This document shows, in pieces, positions 23,457-32,211 of a stretch of DNA of 64,000 bases. The notes beneath the pieces were generated by a model. That model did no database searches. It was not told the DNA's origin and saw nothing but the letters and a program-made list of their open reading frames with translations. The DNA is taken from positions 111,847 to 175,846 of the forward strand of contig JAHBUW010000011.1 of the NCBI GenBank assembly GCA_019637875.1, read 5' to 3'. How positions within the stretch are numbered: position 1 is the stretch's first letter; each line of letters starts with the position of its first letter. This DNA is from Pseudobdellovibrionaceae bacterium (GTDB lineage: Bacteria > Bdellovibrionota > Bdellovibrionia > Bdellovibrionales > Bdellovibrionaceae). The position numbers were made by a program, and so were the translations under genes.

Positions 23457-24878
23457 ATGATGATTCAGTCGCTATTCGCTCTGCTGTCCGCCTGCGTTTT
23501 GCACGCACAAACGCCCGTGGGCGTTTCAGCCAACCAGACGACCACCACGAACCCGGTTCCGCAAGCGCGACCCGGGGGACTGAAGCCGGTCGCACCGACC
23601 TCACTGCGGTTGGAGTTTCCGGTTGAAAAGTTCCAGCTCGCGAACGGGCTGACCGTGATCCTGCATCAGGACCGCAGCGTGCCGCTGATCAGTTACCATA
23701 CGTGGTACCGGGTCGGCTCGCGGGACGAAAAGCCCGGCATCACGGGCGCGGCGCACATGCTCGAGCACATGATGTTCAAGGGCGCGAAGAAGTACTCGAA
23801 CAAAGACTTCGACCGCATCCTGCAAGAGAACGGCATCACCAACAACGCGTTCACGACCTGGGACTACACCGGCTACTACGAGAATCTTCCCAGCTCGAAG
23901 CTCGAACTCATCATGGATGTGGAGGTCGATCGCATGCGCCATCTGGCGCTGAAGGCGGAAGATCTGAAAAGCGAGCTGGAAGTCGTGAAGGAAGAGCGGC
24001 GTTGGCGCATCGACAACAATCCTCCGTCGTTGCTACGCGAGGCGATGTTTAATGCCTTGTTCAAACCCCATCCCTACAACTGGCCCGTGATCGGCACGAT
24101 GGATGACATCGCGGCCTACACGACCGACAAGCTGCGCCCGTTCTACGACACGTTCTACGTCCCGAACAACGCGGTGCTGGTGCTGGCTGGTGATTTCGAT
24201 ATCCCTTCGACGAAGAAGTTGATCGAGCGTCATTACGGCGTGCTGGAACGTCGCGAATTGCCCGCGCGCAGTTACGCTCCGGCGGCCGAACCTAAAAAAG
24301 CCGAGCGCTTCACCGTCGAAGCGGAAGTGCAGAATTCGACCGTGATCATCGGTTACAAAGGTGTCGAGAGCGGTCACCCCGACTCGTTCGCCCTGGATCT
24401 GGCGGCGGCGGTGCTGGGCGCGGGCGACAGTTCACGTTTGTACAAAAAACTCGTTTACCGCGATCAGACGGCGACGTCGGCGGGCGGTTACAACATCACG
24501 AACGCCGATCCCGGCGCGTTCATGGTGCTCGCGGCGATGAAGCCCGGTTTAAAAACCGCCGGTGCCGAGAAAATCCTGCGCGAAGAGGTTCTGCGTCTGC
24601 AGAAAGAGCTCGTGACCGAAACCGAGCTGCAAAAAGTGAAGAACCAGCTGATGAAGGATTATATCGACGGTCTGACGACCATCGACGGCAAGGCGCAGGC
24701 TTTGGCCACGAACGAAATCCTGTTCGGCTCTTTCGAAAAGCTGTTCACCGATTTGGAAAAGTACAAAGCCGTCACCGTGAAGGATATCCAGCGGGTGGCG
24801 CAGAAGTATCTGCGCACCGAACGTGAGATCGTCGGCATCTTGAATCCCCGTGCCCGTCAGAAAGCGAGCGTGCAATGA
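23457..24878 (+). CDS. Secreted M16 family zinc metallopeptidase
   Basis: 473 aa. The N-terminus is hydrophobic (MIQSLFALLSACVLHA) and can be read as an export or lipoprotein signal. The M16 domain has the inverted zinc motif HMLEHMMFKG (HxxEH) and the distal Glu region (LELIMDVEVDRMRH followed by EVVKEERRWRIDNNP), then the second half with GSGDSSRLYKKLVYRDQTATS-like sequence (AGDSSRLYKKLVYRDQTATS). M16 peptidases degrade unfolded or short peptides in a closed chamber formed with a partner subunit. The next gene encodes such a partner and overlaps it by 4 bp (ATGA). Confidence 0.93.
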   Translation: MMIQSLFALLSACVLHAQTPVGVSANQTTTTNPVPQARPGGLKPVAPTSLRLEFPVEKFQLANGLTVILHQDRSVPLISYHTWYRVGSRDEKPGITGAAHMLEHMMFKGAKKYSNKDFDRILQENGITNNAFTTWDYTGYYENLPSSKLELIMDVEVDRMRHLALKAEDLKSELEVVKEERRWRIDNNPPSLLREAMFNALFKPHPYNWPVIGTMDDIAAYTTDKLRPFYDTFYVPNNAVLVLAGDFDIPSTKKLIERHYGVLERRELPARSYAPAAEPKKAERFTVEAEVQNSTVIIGYKGVESGHPDSFALDLAAAVLGAGDSSRLYKKLVYRDQTATSAGGYNITNADPGAFMVLAAMKPGLKTAGAEKILREEVLRLQKELVTETELQKVKNQLMKDYIDGLTTIDGKAQALATNEILFGSFEKLFTDLEKYKAVTVKDIQRVAQKYLRTEREIVGILNPRARQKASVQ

Positions 24879-26269
24879 TCTTCCCGCAAATGATGAAACC
24901 TCTGCTGGTCGGAATTTCCGCGTTCCTGCTGATCTCGTGCGCGAGTTCTCCGAAGACGGTCACCTCGGGCTTTCAACTACGTGAGTTCACGGAAGAGCGT
25001 CTGCCGAACGGGCTGACGTTTTTGGTGATTCGCGATCCCTCGCTTCCCCGGGTCAGCCTGCAGATGATGGTGAAGACGGGCGGGATCTACGAATCGAAAG
25101 ACCGCGCGGGTCTCAGCGCTTTGACCTTCGGCGTGCTCGATCAAGGAACCAAGAAGAAGAAGGCGCTCCAGATCGCCGATGCGTTCGCGCAAATCGGTTC
25201 GGAGTTCGGCGCGCAGTCGGGCGACGATATGAGCTTTATTTCGGCCTCGGGGATTTCCCCGAACCGGTCCGAGCTTTTGAAGCTCTTCTACGAAGTGATC
25301 TCGGAACCCGCTTTCGATACGGCCGAAATCGAACGCCGTAAATCGCAGCAAATGGCCGCGATCCAAAAAGCGCTCGATCAGCCCCAAAGCTACACGGATC
25401 AGGTTTACGAAGAGGCGCTTTTCGAAAATCATCCCTACGCGAACCCGAAACTCGGCACGCAAGAGAGCGTGAAGGCGATTCGGCGCGCGGATGTGGTGAA
25501 GTGGTATCAAGAGTGGGTTCAGCCCGCGAATGCCGTCGTGGCGCTCGTCGGTCAGGTCGACGATGCCTACGTGAGCGAAGTCAAAAGCACGCTGGGCCAA
25601 TGGCGCGCCCAAGGGGCCGCGGGCAAAGAGCCCACGCGTCCGACGGTGGGCACGACGCCGCTGAAACGTTTAGTGACCAAGAAGGATCTGAAGCAGACGC
25701 AGGTGCGCATCGGTCAGCTGGGGCTGCAACGCACGGACGAGGACTTCCTGAAGATCCGGATGGGCGCTTTGATTCTGGGCGGCGCTTTCGCCAGCCGTTT
25801 GAATCAGCACATCCGCGACGATCTGGGGCTGACGTACTCGATCTACTCGGCGTCGGATGCGCGTTTGGACCGCGGGGCGTTCGAGATCACGACCTTCACC
25901 CGCAACGAAAAGGCCGCCGACACCATCCGCGAGACCTTGAAGATGGTGAAGGACTTCGCCGAAAAGGGCGTGAACCAACGCGAGCTCGACGCCGCGAAGG
26001 CGCTCATGATCGGGCAGTTCCCCTCGGCGCTCGAGACTCCGGACCGTTTGGCGTACAACCTGCTGGTGCTGCGTCGCTACGGCATCGGCGACGACTACCT
26101 GCGGAATTTCCACCAGAACGTGAACGCGATCACGCTGGGGGATTTGAACTCGGCGATTCGTAAGCACGTGAAGCCCGACCAAATGCGCATCGTGGTTTAC
26201 GGCGACCAAGCCGTGATCGGCGAGTCGCTGAAATCCGTCGGGGAGTTTCAAATCCAGCAAGCCAAGTAA
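24875..26269 (+). CDS. M16-like lipoprotein subunit lacking the zinc site
   Basis: 464 aa. Lipoprotein signal with lipobox LLISC. The fold matches M16 (ERLPNGLTFLVIRDPSLPRV, VLDQGTKKKKALQIADAF, DDLGLTYSIYSASDARLDRGAF), but the HxxEH motif is replaced by SALTFGVLDQGT, so it cannot bind zinc. It does keep the R/Y pair region (NQHIRDDLGLTYSIYSA) that holds the substrate C-terminus in the partner subunit of M16B pairs. It therefore likely forms a heterodimer with the preceding active peptidase, tethered to a membrane by lipid. A terminator follows. Confidence 0.92.
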   Translation: MIFPQMMKPLLVGISAFLLISCASSPKTVTSGFQLREFTEERLPNGLTFLVIRDPSLPRVSLQMMVKTGGIYESKDRAGLSALTFGVLDQGTKKKKALQIADAFAQIGSEFGAQSGDDMSFISASGISPNRSELLKLFYEVISEPAFDTAEIERRKSQQMAAIQKALDQPQSYTDQVYEEALFENHPYANPKLGTQESVKAIRRADVVKWYQEWVQPANAVVALVGQVDDAYVSEVKSTLGQWRAQGAAGKEPTRPTVGTTPLKRLVTKKDLKQTQVRIGQLGLQRTDEDFLKIRMGALILGGAFASRLNQHIRDDLGLTYSIYSASDARLDRGAFEITTFTRNEKAADTIRETLKMVKDFAEKGVNQRELDAAKALMIGQFPSALETPDRLAYNLLVLRRYGIGDDYLRNFHQNVNAITLGDLNSAIRKHVKPDQMRIVVYGDQAVIGESLKSVGEFQIQQAK

Positions 26270-26287
26270 GACCGAGTGAAAGCGATT

Positions 26288-26309
26288 CGTCGACCGCGAA
26301 GCGGAGACG
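26288..26309. repeat. REP-like hairpin, copy 4
   Basis: GTCGACCGCGAAGCGGAGAC preceded by C and followed by G, a variant of the dispersed element, 18 bp after the M16 operon and immediately before its terminator. Confidence 0.6.
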
Positions 26310-26314
26310 GACAA

Positions 26315-26350
26315 CGAAAAAAAACCGCGGGAGACCGCGGTTTTTTTTCG
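26315..26350. terminator. Bidirectional intrinsic terminator
   Basis: CGAAAAAAAACCGCGG-GAGA-CCGCGGTTTTTTTTCG: a perfect stem with A and T runs on both sides. It lies between the rightward M16 operon and a leftward gene. Confidence 0.95.
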
Positions 26351-26376
26351 TTTCTGGGGGTATGGAAGCGGAATGA

Positions 26377-27120
26377 TTATTTCTTCCGCGACTTCATGAA
26401 GATGTACCCGCCGCCCGCCGCCAGGATCAGCGCGATGGCGAGAAGGATGTTTTTCATCTTCCCGCCGCCCCCGCCGAGGGCGTCACCGAAGCCGGCTTCG
26501 CCGCCTTCGAGGTCGCCCGGCATCGCGCCGCCCGCATTCGAGAACGATGAACCGTCCGAAGGACGAAGCGGACCCGCGCTGGGATCGGCTAAAAGGTTTT
26601 TGGTCGCGATCACGCGCAGGGAGTTCACCGCGCGGAAGAACGCGGTACTGTATTTCGCGTAGTGGTCGCGGTGGGCCGAGAAGGTAACCAGGACCGCGAT
26701 ACGGTCTTTGATGGTCGCGAGGTAACGGGTGAAATAGCTGGGAACTTCCGAACCCAGGTGCAGACCGTCGACCCAGGGGTGCTCGTTGATCGAGACCCGC
26801 TTGGGGGGATAGATCACGCGCGAGGTGGTCGTGCCCATGGAGCGGTAGGTGACTTGCTGGGCCGTGTTGAGATGGGCGATGTAGGCCTCGAAGGTGTCCA
26901 TCGGTCCGACCTCTTTCGCGGTCAGGATGATGATCGCCTCGCGGGACTCTTTTTGATCACCGCTGCGGCAAACCCACTCGGTTTGTTCCAGAGCGCAGTT
27001 CCAAGTGTCGGGCATTTCAAAAGAAACGTAAGCGTTGCGCCACAATTTGGCTTGGGCCGGCAGGGCCAGCGCACAGCCGAGCCCCAAAAGCACCGCGAGT
27101 GAGGTCATCCGTTTCGACAT
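26377..27120 (-). CDS. Exported protein with C-terminal membrane anchor
   Basis: 247 aa from ATG 27120 (AAGGAG 8 nt upstream). Signal peptide (MSKRMTSLAVLLGLGCALALPAQA), then a domain of about 140 residues (WRNAYVSFEMPDTWNCALEQTEWVC, with two Cys likely bonded) resembling small lipid- or protein-binding domains with a PsbP-like start. A low-complexity Gly/Ser linker (GGAMPGDLEGGEAGFGDALG) leads to a single C-terminal membrane helix with basic stop (ILLAIALILAAGGGYIFMKSRKK). It would face the periplasm, anchored in the inner membrane. Function unknown. Confidence 0.72.
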   Translation of the reverse strand: MSKRMTSLAVLLGLGCALALPAQAKLWRNAYVSFEMPDTWNCALEQTEWVCRSGDQKESREAIIILTAKEVGPMDTFEAYIAHLNTAQQVTYRSMGTTTSRVIYPPKRVSINEHPWVDGLHLGSEVPSYFTRYLATIKDRIAVLVTFSAHRDHYAKYSTAFFRAVNSLRVIATKNLLADPSAGPLRPSDGSSFSNAGGAMPGDLEGGEAGFGDALGGGGGKMKNILLAIALILAAGGGYIFMKSRKK

Positions 27121-27275
27121 TCGGCCGCTCCTTTGCGAGTTGAACATCCCATGTTTGTCAGTGACTGAGAGAGTCGAACGCCTTCATTATAGGCCCCAAC
27201 CCCTGAATTTCACAAGCATCTTGCATCAAGGGCGAGATGCGGTTTACAAATTCTAGGCTGAAGCGAGGAGAAACG

Positions 27276-28181
27276 ATGCTCAACCTTTACCAACTTCAAT
27301 CTTTCGTGACCGTGATCTCGGAAGGAAGCATGACCGGCGCCGCGGATAAGCTTTATCTGACCCAGCCGGCCATCAGTCAGCAAATTCGAAATTTGGAAGA
27401 AGAGTTGGGTGTCGAACTTCTGGTCCGCGGCGTGCGCGTCATTAAGCCCACCCTGCAGGGCGAAATCCTTTTCGATTTCGCGAAACGTATTCTGCAGCAA
27501 GCGGCGCAAGCCGAAGTGGCGGTCAAGGCCCTCGGGGCGGAGCTGAAAGGTCAGCTCAAGGTCGGCACGTTGAACTCCATGGGCGTTCAGCTGATGAGCC
27601 CTATCGTCAGTCGCCTCTTGAAGTACAACTCGAAACTTTCCATCGTCATCGACTACGGCGAAGGTCCCGACCTGATCCAAGCGTTCAACCGCAAAGATCT
27701 GGATCTGCTGATTCTGCCCGAAGTCGAAAAACAATTCGGTCTGACCTTGCCCGACGCCGAGAAGCGCTTCTTGTTCAAAGAAGAGATGTGGCTCGTCGGT
27801 TCGGGGAAAGACATGGACATGCCGAAGCAGATCCAGGTCGCCGAGATGAGCAAATACCCGCTGATTTTTTTCAGCCGTGAGTATCCCGACTTCAATCGTC
27901 GTTTGCTGGAAGTCTTGAAAGCGAACAACGTCGAGGTCGAGCCCACCTTCATCTCGCCGAACGTCGGCACGCTGAAGCGCGTGATCGAGTCGGCGTTGGG
28001 CTGGGGCTTTCTGCCGTCGAGCTCGATCAAAAAGCAAGTGCGTTCGGGCCGCATGAACCGCGTGGACGTGAAGGATTTCAGCTACGAGCTGGAATTCCAG
28101 TTCTACACCCACCAGGGCATGACCCAAACCTCGCTGTCGGACGTCTTCTACCAAGCGCTCTTGCAACAAGAGCGCGCGTAA
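27276..28181 (+). CDS. LysR-type transcriptional regulator
   Basis: 301 aa. N-terminal winged helix-turn-helix: LNLYQLQSFVTVISEGSMTGAADKLYLTQPAISQQIRNLEEELG, the standard LysR pattern, followed by a substrate-binding-protein-like effector domain beginning GQLKVGTLNSMGVQLMSPIV. GAGGAG lies 5 nt before ATG. LysR proteins usually sense a metabolite and often regulate a divergent or adjacent gene. Here the adjacent gene is the lipoprotein that starts on the last base of its stop codon (TAATG), so the two are co-transcribed. The effector is unknown. Confidence 0.93.
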   Translation: MLNLYQLQSFVTVISEGSMTGAADKLYLTQPAISQQIRNLEEELGVELLVRGVRVIKPTLQGEILFDFAKRILQQAAQAEVAVKALGAELKGQLKVGTLNSMGVQLMSPIVSRLLKYNSKLSIVIDYGEGPDLIQAFNRKDLDLLILPEVEKQFGLTLPDAEKRFLFKEEMWLVGSGKDMDMPKQIQVAEMSKYPLIFFSREYPDFNRRLLEVLKANNVEVEPTFISPNVGTLKRVIESALGWGFLPSSSIKKQVRSGRMNRVDVKDFSYELEFQFYTHQGMTQTSLSDVFYQALLQQERA

Positions 28182-29104
28182 TGAAACGTGGGATCCTTGC
28201 GGGACTGCTCGCGCTCTCGGTGTTGACCGGTTGCGCTTCGACGGTCGCGAAGATCCTGCCGTTCGGCGAACCCGTCACCAAAGAGCGTTGCGAAGCTTTC
28301 TCGGTCCACGACTTCGGAGTGAAGGACGGGGCCGAGGCGCGTAAACGCGGCGAACGTTTCGAGTCGTGGCAGGGCGACTGCCGCGCGTTCGGCGTGAAGT
28401 TCGACCGTGCCGAGTACGAGCGAGGTTACGATGAAGGCCTCGCGAATTATTGCAGCTGCGAAAAAGGTTTCACCGTCGGCGTGAAGGGCGGCTTCGCGGA
28501 GCTGCGCGGGCAGTACTTCATGTGCGAGTCCAAACAGTACGCGCACTTCCACCGCGGCTTCGCCGAAGGTAAAAAACTCGATAAGGACGAAACGCTCGTC
28601 CGTAAAGTGAACGAGATCAAAACGGAATACGACGAAAAGTTGATCTTAGAGCGCGCGACCTTCGTTTGCGCGAATTTGCCCCAGACCCAAGCGCGGCAGA
28701 AGGCGGACCGTTTGCACATCGGACTCACGATCGAGGCGCGCAAAAAAATCTCGGGTCCGTCGGTCATCGCGCACCTGGAGTACACGAACGGCACGAAAGA
28801 GCCCGTACGCTTCGTGAATTGGGTTTTGGGCCGCGGCCAAGCGCCCACGAACAAAATCTTCGAGGTCACCCAGAACGGCAAAGAGGTCGCCTACACCGGG
28901 ATCATGGCGAAACGGATGCCGCCCGGCGAGGCGGACTTCATCGTGCTGAAGCCGGGGGAGTCTTTGCGGGATTCGATCGACCTGTCGCAGGCCTATGCGT
29001 GGTCGCTGTCGCCGGGACGTTACGATCTGTATCTGGAGACCTCGGCGCAGGAGCCGGGCGTGGAACGTCGACTCCGTTCGGAAGACGCGAGCTTCTCGTT
29101 CTAA
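28181..29104 (+). CDS. Lipoprotein: DUF2799-like domain plus M35-protease-type N-terminal beta domain
   Basis: 307 aa with lipobox LTGC (MKRGILAGLLALSVLTGC). Residues 35-125 match the DUF2799 pattern of regularly spaced Gly, Asp, Cys and Tyr (FGVKDGAEARKRGERFESWQ, then YERGYDEGLANYCSCEKGFTVG). Residues 185-300 resemble the beta-sandwich that precedes the catalytic domain in M35 (deuterolysin/aspzincin-type) metalloproteases: VIAHLEYTNGTKEPVRFVNW, IFEVTQNGKEVAYTGIMAKR, FIVLKPGESLRDSIDLSQAY. No zinc-protease domain follows, so the second part would bind, not cut. The combination is one I do not know. Co-transcribed with the LysR gene. Confidence 0.7.
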   Translation: MKRGILAGLLALSVLTGCASTVAKILPFGEPVTKERCEAFSVHDFGVKDGAEARKRGERFESWQGDCRAFGVKFDRAEYERGYDEGLANYCSCEKGFTVGVKGGFAELRGQYFMCESKQYAHFHRGFAEGKKLDKDETLVRKVNEIKTEYDEKLILERATFVCANLPQTQARQKADRLHIGLTIEARKKISGPSVIAHLEYTNGTKEPVRFVNWVLGRGQAPTNKIFEVTQNGKEVAYTGIMAKRMPPGEADFIVLKPGESLRDSIDLSQAYAWSLSPGRYDLYLETSAQEPGVERRLRSEDASFSF

Positions 29105-29109
29105 GCGCG

Positions 29110-29124
29110 CTTCCGATTCGGAAG
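29110..29124. repeat. CTTCCGATTCGGAAG palindrome copy
   Basis: Exact 15-bp core between two convergent genes, 6 bp after the lipoprotein stop. It has no real T-run directly after it. Confidence 0.7.
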
Positions 29125-29133
29125 TGGAATCTT

Positions 29134-30105
29134 TTAATAGAACTGTAAAGGACGCGGCTGACCGGGGAGGAGTTCCTCGATCGTGCTTTCGATCCAACCG
29201 ATCTCGCTGCCGACGAGGGTAAAGCCCACGCGCGCGCCACAGCCGGGAACGCGATTCAGATCGCCCCACACCTTTTTCAGGTCCGCGGGATCGCCGTTAC
29301 GGAAACCGTCGAAGAACGCGAAGCCGACACCCAATAGATAGTGCTGCTGGCCCCCTTGCGCGGACTCGGCCGCGATGGTGACGGGGCCGCCCGAGTCGCG
29401 CACGCACCAACCTTGGCCGCTTTTTACGGGTGCAACATAAAGTTTGGACGAGCCGATCACGCGGGGACGTTGCACGTCCGCGAACGAAAGACCGCCGGTG
29501 ATGCGGTACTGGGAATCGCGGGTGGGACCGAAGACGAACAGCCAAGCCTCTTGGGTGGCCGGATCGAAGTCACGGGGCGCGAGCGCGGCGGGTTCGACGT
29601 GGCTGGACGGGGACGACATCACGATCAAACCCAGGTCTTTGTATTCGTGGGCGTTCTGCTCGTTGAATTCACCGAGCATGCGTCCCTCGCGTCCGCCGTT
29701 GTACTGGGGGTGGTGTTTCCAGGCCCGCGCGGGGATCGTTTGAAATTCGAGGGGATCGTTGTTCGTGATGACTTTGACGTTCAGCGACTCCATGCCGACG
29801 ACGCAGTGGCCGGCGGTCAGGACGACGTCGGGCGCGATCGCGGTGCCCGTGCAGTACGAGGTTTGCCCCGCGGCCGTGACGGATTCGATCAGAACCAGGA
29901 AGCGCGGGAAGTGACCCAGGGGTTCTTGCGCGAGGTCGTTGCCGTTGTAGATCGCTTGGTGAAGGTTTGGATTTTTCGGAGCGGGAAGGTCCATGCGCAA
30001 AAGACTCGCGATATGGCGCGAAGTCTCTGGCCGCGGTCCCGAAAGCAGGGCCGCGAAACCGATCACCACGAGTGAGAGGCTGAGCCACTTATTTCGGGCG
30101 GACAT
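29134..30105 (-). CDS. Secreted trypsin-like serine protease (S1 family)
   Basis: 323 aa with an N-terminal membrane/signal segment (WLSLSLVVIGFAALLSG). Catalytic triad in order: His in VLTAGHCVVG, Asp in YKDLGLIVMSS, Ser in CVRDSGGPVTIA. Cys residues flank His and Ser as in chymotrypsin folds (SYCTGTAI..GHC; WCVRDSGGP). The residue before DSGGP is Arg, where Gly is usual; that Gly helps shape the oxyanion hole, so activity may be altered. Likely released to the periplasm or outside. Its start overlaps the 3' end of the upstream gene by 17 bp. Confidence 0.88.
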   Translation of the reverse strand: MSARNKWLSLSLVVIGFAALLSGPRPETSRHIASLLRMDLPAPKNPNLHQAIYNGNDLAQEPLGHFPRFLVLIESVTAAGQTSYCTGTAIAPDVVLTAGHCVVGMESLNVKVITNNDPLEFQTIPARAWKHHPQYNGGREGRMLGEFNEQNAHEYKDLGLIVMSSPSSHVEPAALAPRDFDPATQEAWLFVFGPTRDSQYRITGGLSFADVQRPRVIGSSKLYVAPVKSGQGWCVRDSGGPVTIAAESAQGGQQHYLLGVGFAFFDGFRNGDPADLKKVWGDLNRVPGCGARVGFTLVGSEIGWIESTIEELLPGQPRPLQFY

Positions 30106-30583
30106 TTTTTACCTTGCGCGGTGATTTGACGGCTTCGCTCGGCAGACGGGGTTCGGGCTGGCCGAAGCGGTATTTCGGATTCAGGCCGCAGTTCTTTTCG
30201 GTTTTCGAATACTCGTGCAGCCACAGGTCTTCTTCTTCGGTGAAGACGTGATCGTCGTCGAAGAGATCGCGGACGTAGCGGCTCAGAAAATCCATTTCGG
30301 TCGCGTCGTCGCGGCGTTTGACGTCTTTGGCGATGCAGAAGCAGACGTCTTTCGCGCGGGCCGCGACCTTCGCTTTGGCGATGCCTTGACCGGTCAGTTC
30401 GCGCTCTTTCGCGACACGGCAGGATTGCATCAACGCTTCCGCCGATTTCTGCACGAGTCCCGGATCGACGTTTTCCTCCGGCGGTCCCGGGGGCAGCGGT
30501 TTCGGGTTGTACGCCAGCGCACTCGCGCCGGCGAGCAGATGGATGGCGAGGACGAGAAAAAGTAGGTTCCAGTTCTTTTTCAT
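30089..30583 (-). CDS. Small secreted protein of unknown function
   Basis: 164 aa from ATG 30583. Signal peptide (MKKNWNLLFLVLAIHLLAGASALA), Pro-rich start (NPKPLPPGPPEENVDPG), then a helical domain with four Cys (LMQSCRVAKERE, VCFCIAKDVKRRD, KNCGLNPKYRFG). The CFCIAKDVKRRDDATEMDFLSRYVRDLF region is a plausible helix hairpin. The basic C-terminus (KSPRKVKNVRPK) overlaps the protease gene by 17 bp. Three leftward genes (M23, this one, protease) are packed almost without gaps and look like one operon of exported proteins. Confidence 0.7.
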   Translation of the reverse strand: MKKNWNLLFLVLAIHLLAGASALAYNPKPLPPGPPEENVDPGLVQKSAEALMQSCRVAKERELTGQGIAKAKVAARAKDVCFCIAKDVKRRDDATEMDFLSRYVRDLFDDDHVFTEEEDLWLHEYSKTEKNCGLNPKYRFGQPEPRLPSEAVKSPRKVKNVRPK

Positions 30584-30585
30584 TT

Positions 30586-31989
30586 TTAGTTCCGTCCTTC
30601 GGTTTCGCGAACGTTGGCGATCGGTACGATACGTCCGCTGTTCAAGCGACCCACGTCGGCGGCGTCGAGGGCATTGGAGCCTTTGCACGAAGCCGAACCG
30701 GCCGACATGAAGGCGGGACTGCGGCGCAGGCCGGCGATGAGCGTATTCGGATTGTAAGCGACCGACGTCGAGTCATCGCGCAGCTCGAAGTGAAGGTGCG
30801 AAGCGTAGTCGTTCGCGCGACCGCGTTTGCCGGTGCCCGACATCTTGCCGATGCGGGTGCAAGGAGTGACCTTGGTACCGTCGGCGATCACGTCGCAGAC
30901 GCGGACGCTTTTACCTTTGCGGGTCTTCACGGTCTTCATCGCCATGTGGGCGTAGCGCGTGATGCAGCCGCTTTGACGGCGCCATTTCACGATCGAGTCG
31001 GGGCAAGTGTCGTGCTTGATTTCGACGAAGCAGCCGTAACCGCCGTTGTGTCCCGAACGGATCACGCGACCCGAAGCGGTCGGGAAGATCGGGATGCCTT
31101 GCATACCGGGCTTCTCGCCGGCGATGTCGATTCCGGCGTGGCGACGTCCACCACCGTCACGGGCCGAGCCCAAACAATCGGTGATGCGGAATTTCTGATG
31201 AACCGGCGATTGCCACTGTTTGTTGGGATCGCAGGTGCCGCTCGCTTGAGCCGCGTCTTGGGGCGTTTCTTGAGCGGCGATGTCGGTCGGACGGGGAGTG
31301 GGGATCGGCACGTTCGCGGGAGTTCCGTCGGCAACGGGCGGGACGACCGCGCCCGAGGGCGCCACGACGACCGCGTCGTCTTTGGTGCGGTCGGGGTTGG
31401 GAAGCGGAATGGCTCCGGTGTCGGTCGCCACGGAGCCCGAGGGCAGAGCGACGCCGCGGGTGGGCAGTTCGACGCTGGGTTTTTCGGCTTCTTTTTCGGG
31501 TTGTTTGTCCGCGATCACGGGACGGGCGTCGGGGACGGCGACGACTTCAGGAGTCGCGTAGTCGGTGATCTGGGGACGTGCGTGCGGGTTTCCACCGTGA
31601 AGCTTTTCGCGACCGATGGCGGCGGTCTTCGCGGCCTGGCTGCGTTTTTCGACGGCGTCGGGGGCGGTGGTCGATTGCAGCAGACGGTTACGGACGAACA
31701 CGACGCGGCCGTCGGGCAGACGAACGCGGGCCATTTGTTTATTCATTTTCAGAACTTCGACTTTGGTGCCCGCCGCGATGGCGCCCAGGTTGTACTGAGC
31801 CGAAGCTTCACCTTCAAAGAAGATCCAATCGGACGTCGAGAGCGAATACCACTGTCCGGACATGCCGGTGTTCTTCTGCGTGCGCGCGCTGATTTGATCG
31901 GCGTAACCGGCCTCGGCATGGGCCGCCAGGCTTCCCAGGGTCAGTCCGGTCACGATCAGCAGATTCATTCCAGTCCATGTGCGCTTCAT
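30586..31989 (-). CDS. Secreted M23 family peptidoglycan endopeptidase with SH3-like domain
   Basis: 467 aa from ATG 31989 (AGGTAGG upstream). Signal peptide (MKRTWTGMNLLIVTGLTLGSLAAHA), an SH3b-like module about residues 45-105 (GQWYSLSTSDWIFFEGEASA, VRLPDGRVVFVRN), a long Pro/Ala/Val-rich linker to about residue 245, then an M23 domain. The zinc residues are visible in RRHAGIDIAGEK (HxxxD) and SHLHFELRDD (HxH). Three Cys pairs within the catalytic domain suggest disulfides. M23 enzymes cut peptide cross-bridges of the cell wall. The gene heads the operon with the two downstream exported proteins. Confidence 0.9.
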   Translation of the reverse strand: MKRTWTGMNLLIVTGLTLGSLAAHAEAGYADQISARTQKNTGMSGQWYSLSTSDWIFFEGEASAQYNLGAIAAGTKVEVLKMNKQMARVRLPDGRVVFVRNRLLQSTTAPDAVEKRSQAAKTAAIGREKLHGGNPHARPQITDYATPEVVAVPDARPVIADKQPEKEAEKPSVELPTRGVALPSGSVATDTGAIPLPNPDRTKDDAVVVAPSGAVVPPVADGTPANVPIPTPRPTDIAAQETPQDAAQASGTCDPNKQWQSPVHQKFRITDCLGSARDGGGRRHAGIDIAGEKPGMQGIPIFPTASGRVIRSGHNGGYGCFVEIKHDTCPDSIVKWRRQSGCITRYAHMAMKTVKTRKGKSVRVCDVIADGTKVTPCTRIGKMSGTGKRGRANDYASHLHFELRDDSTSVAYNPNTLIAGLRRSPAFMSAGSASCKGSNALDAADVGRLNSGRIVPIANVRETEGRN

Positions 31990-32180
31990 CAAACACCTAC
32001 CTGGAACGCTAACTGTGCACCGGCAGTGCCAATTTTGCGTCTCAGCGTGAGATGTCAGGACGAAGAGGGCGCTCTTCGATTCACTTGTGAAAACGGCGTG
32101 AAAGGAGCATGGAGTCGGTGCCGGAAGTGGGCTACGCCTGTCTAAGGGCGAGACGGGGTCGCCGAGACGGGGGAGGGCTC

Positions 32181-32197
32181 ACTTCCGAATCGGAAGT
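32181..32197. repeat. ACTTCCGAATCGGAAGT palindrome copy
   Basis: 17-bp copy of the dispersed palindrome, 15 bp beyond the stop of ppsR on the leftward strand. Confidence 0.65.
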
Positions 32198-32211
32198 CGC
32201 GCTCCGCGCCC

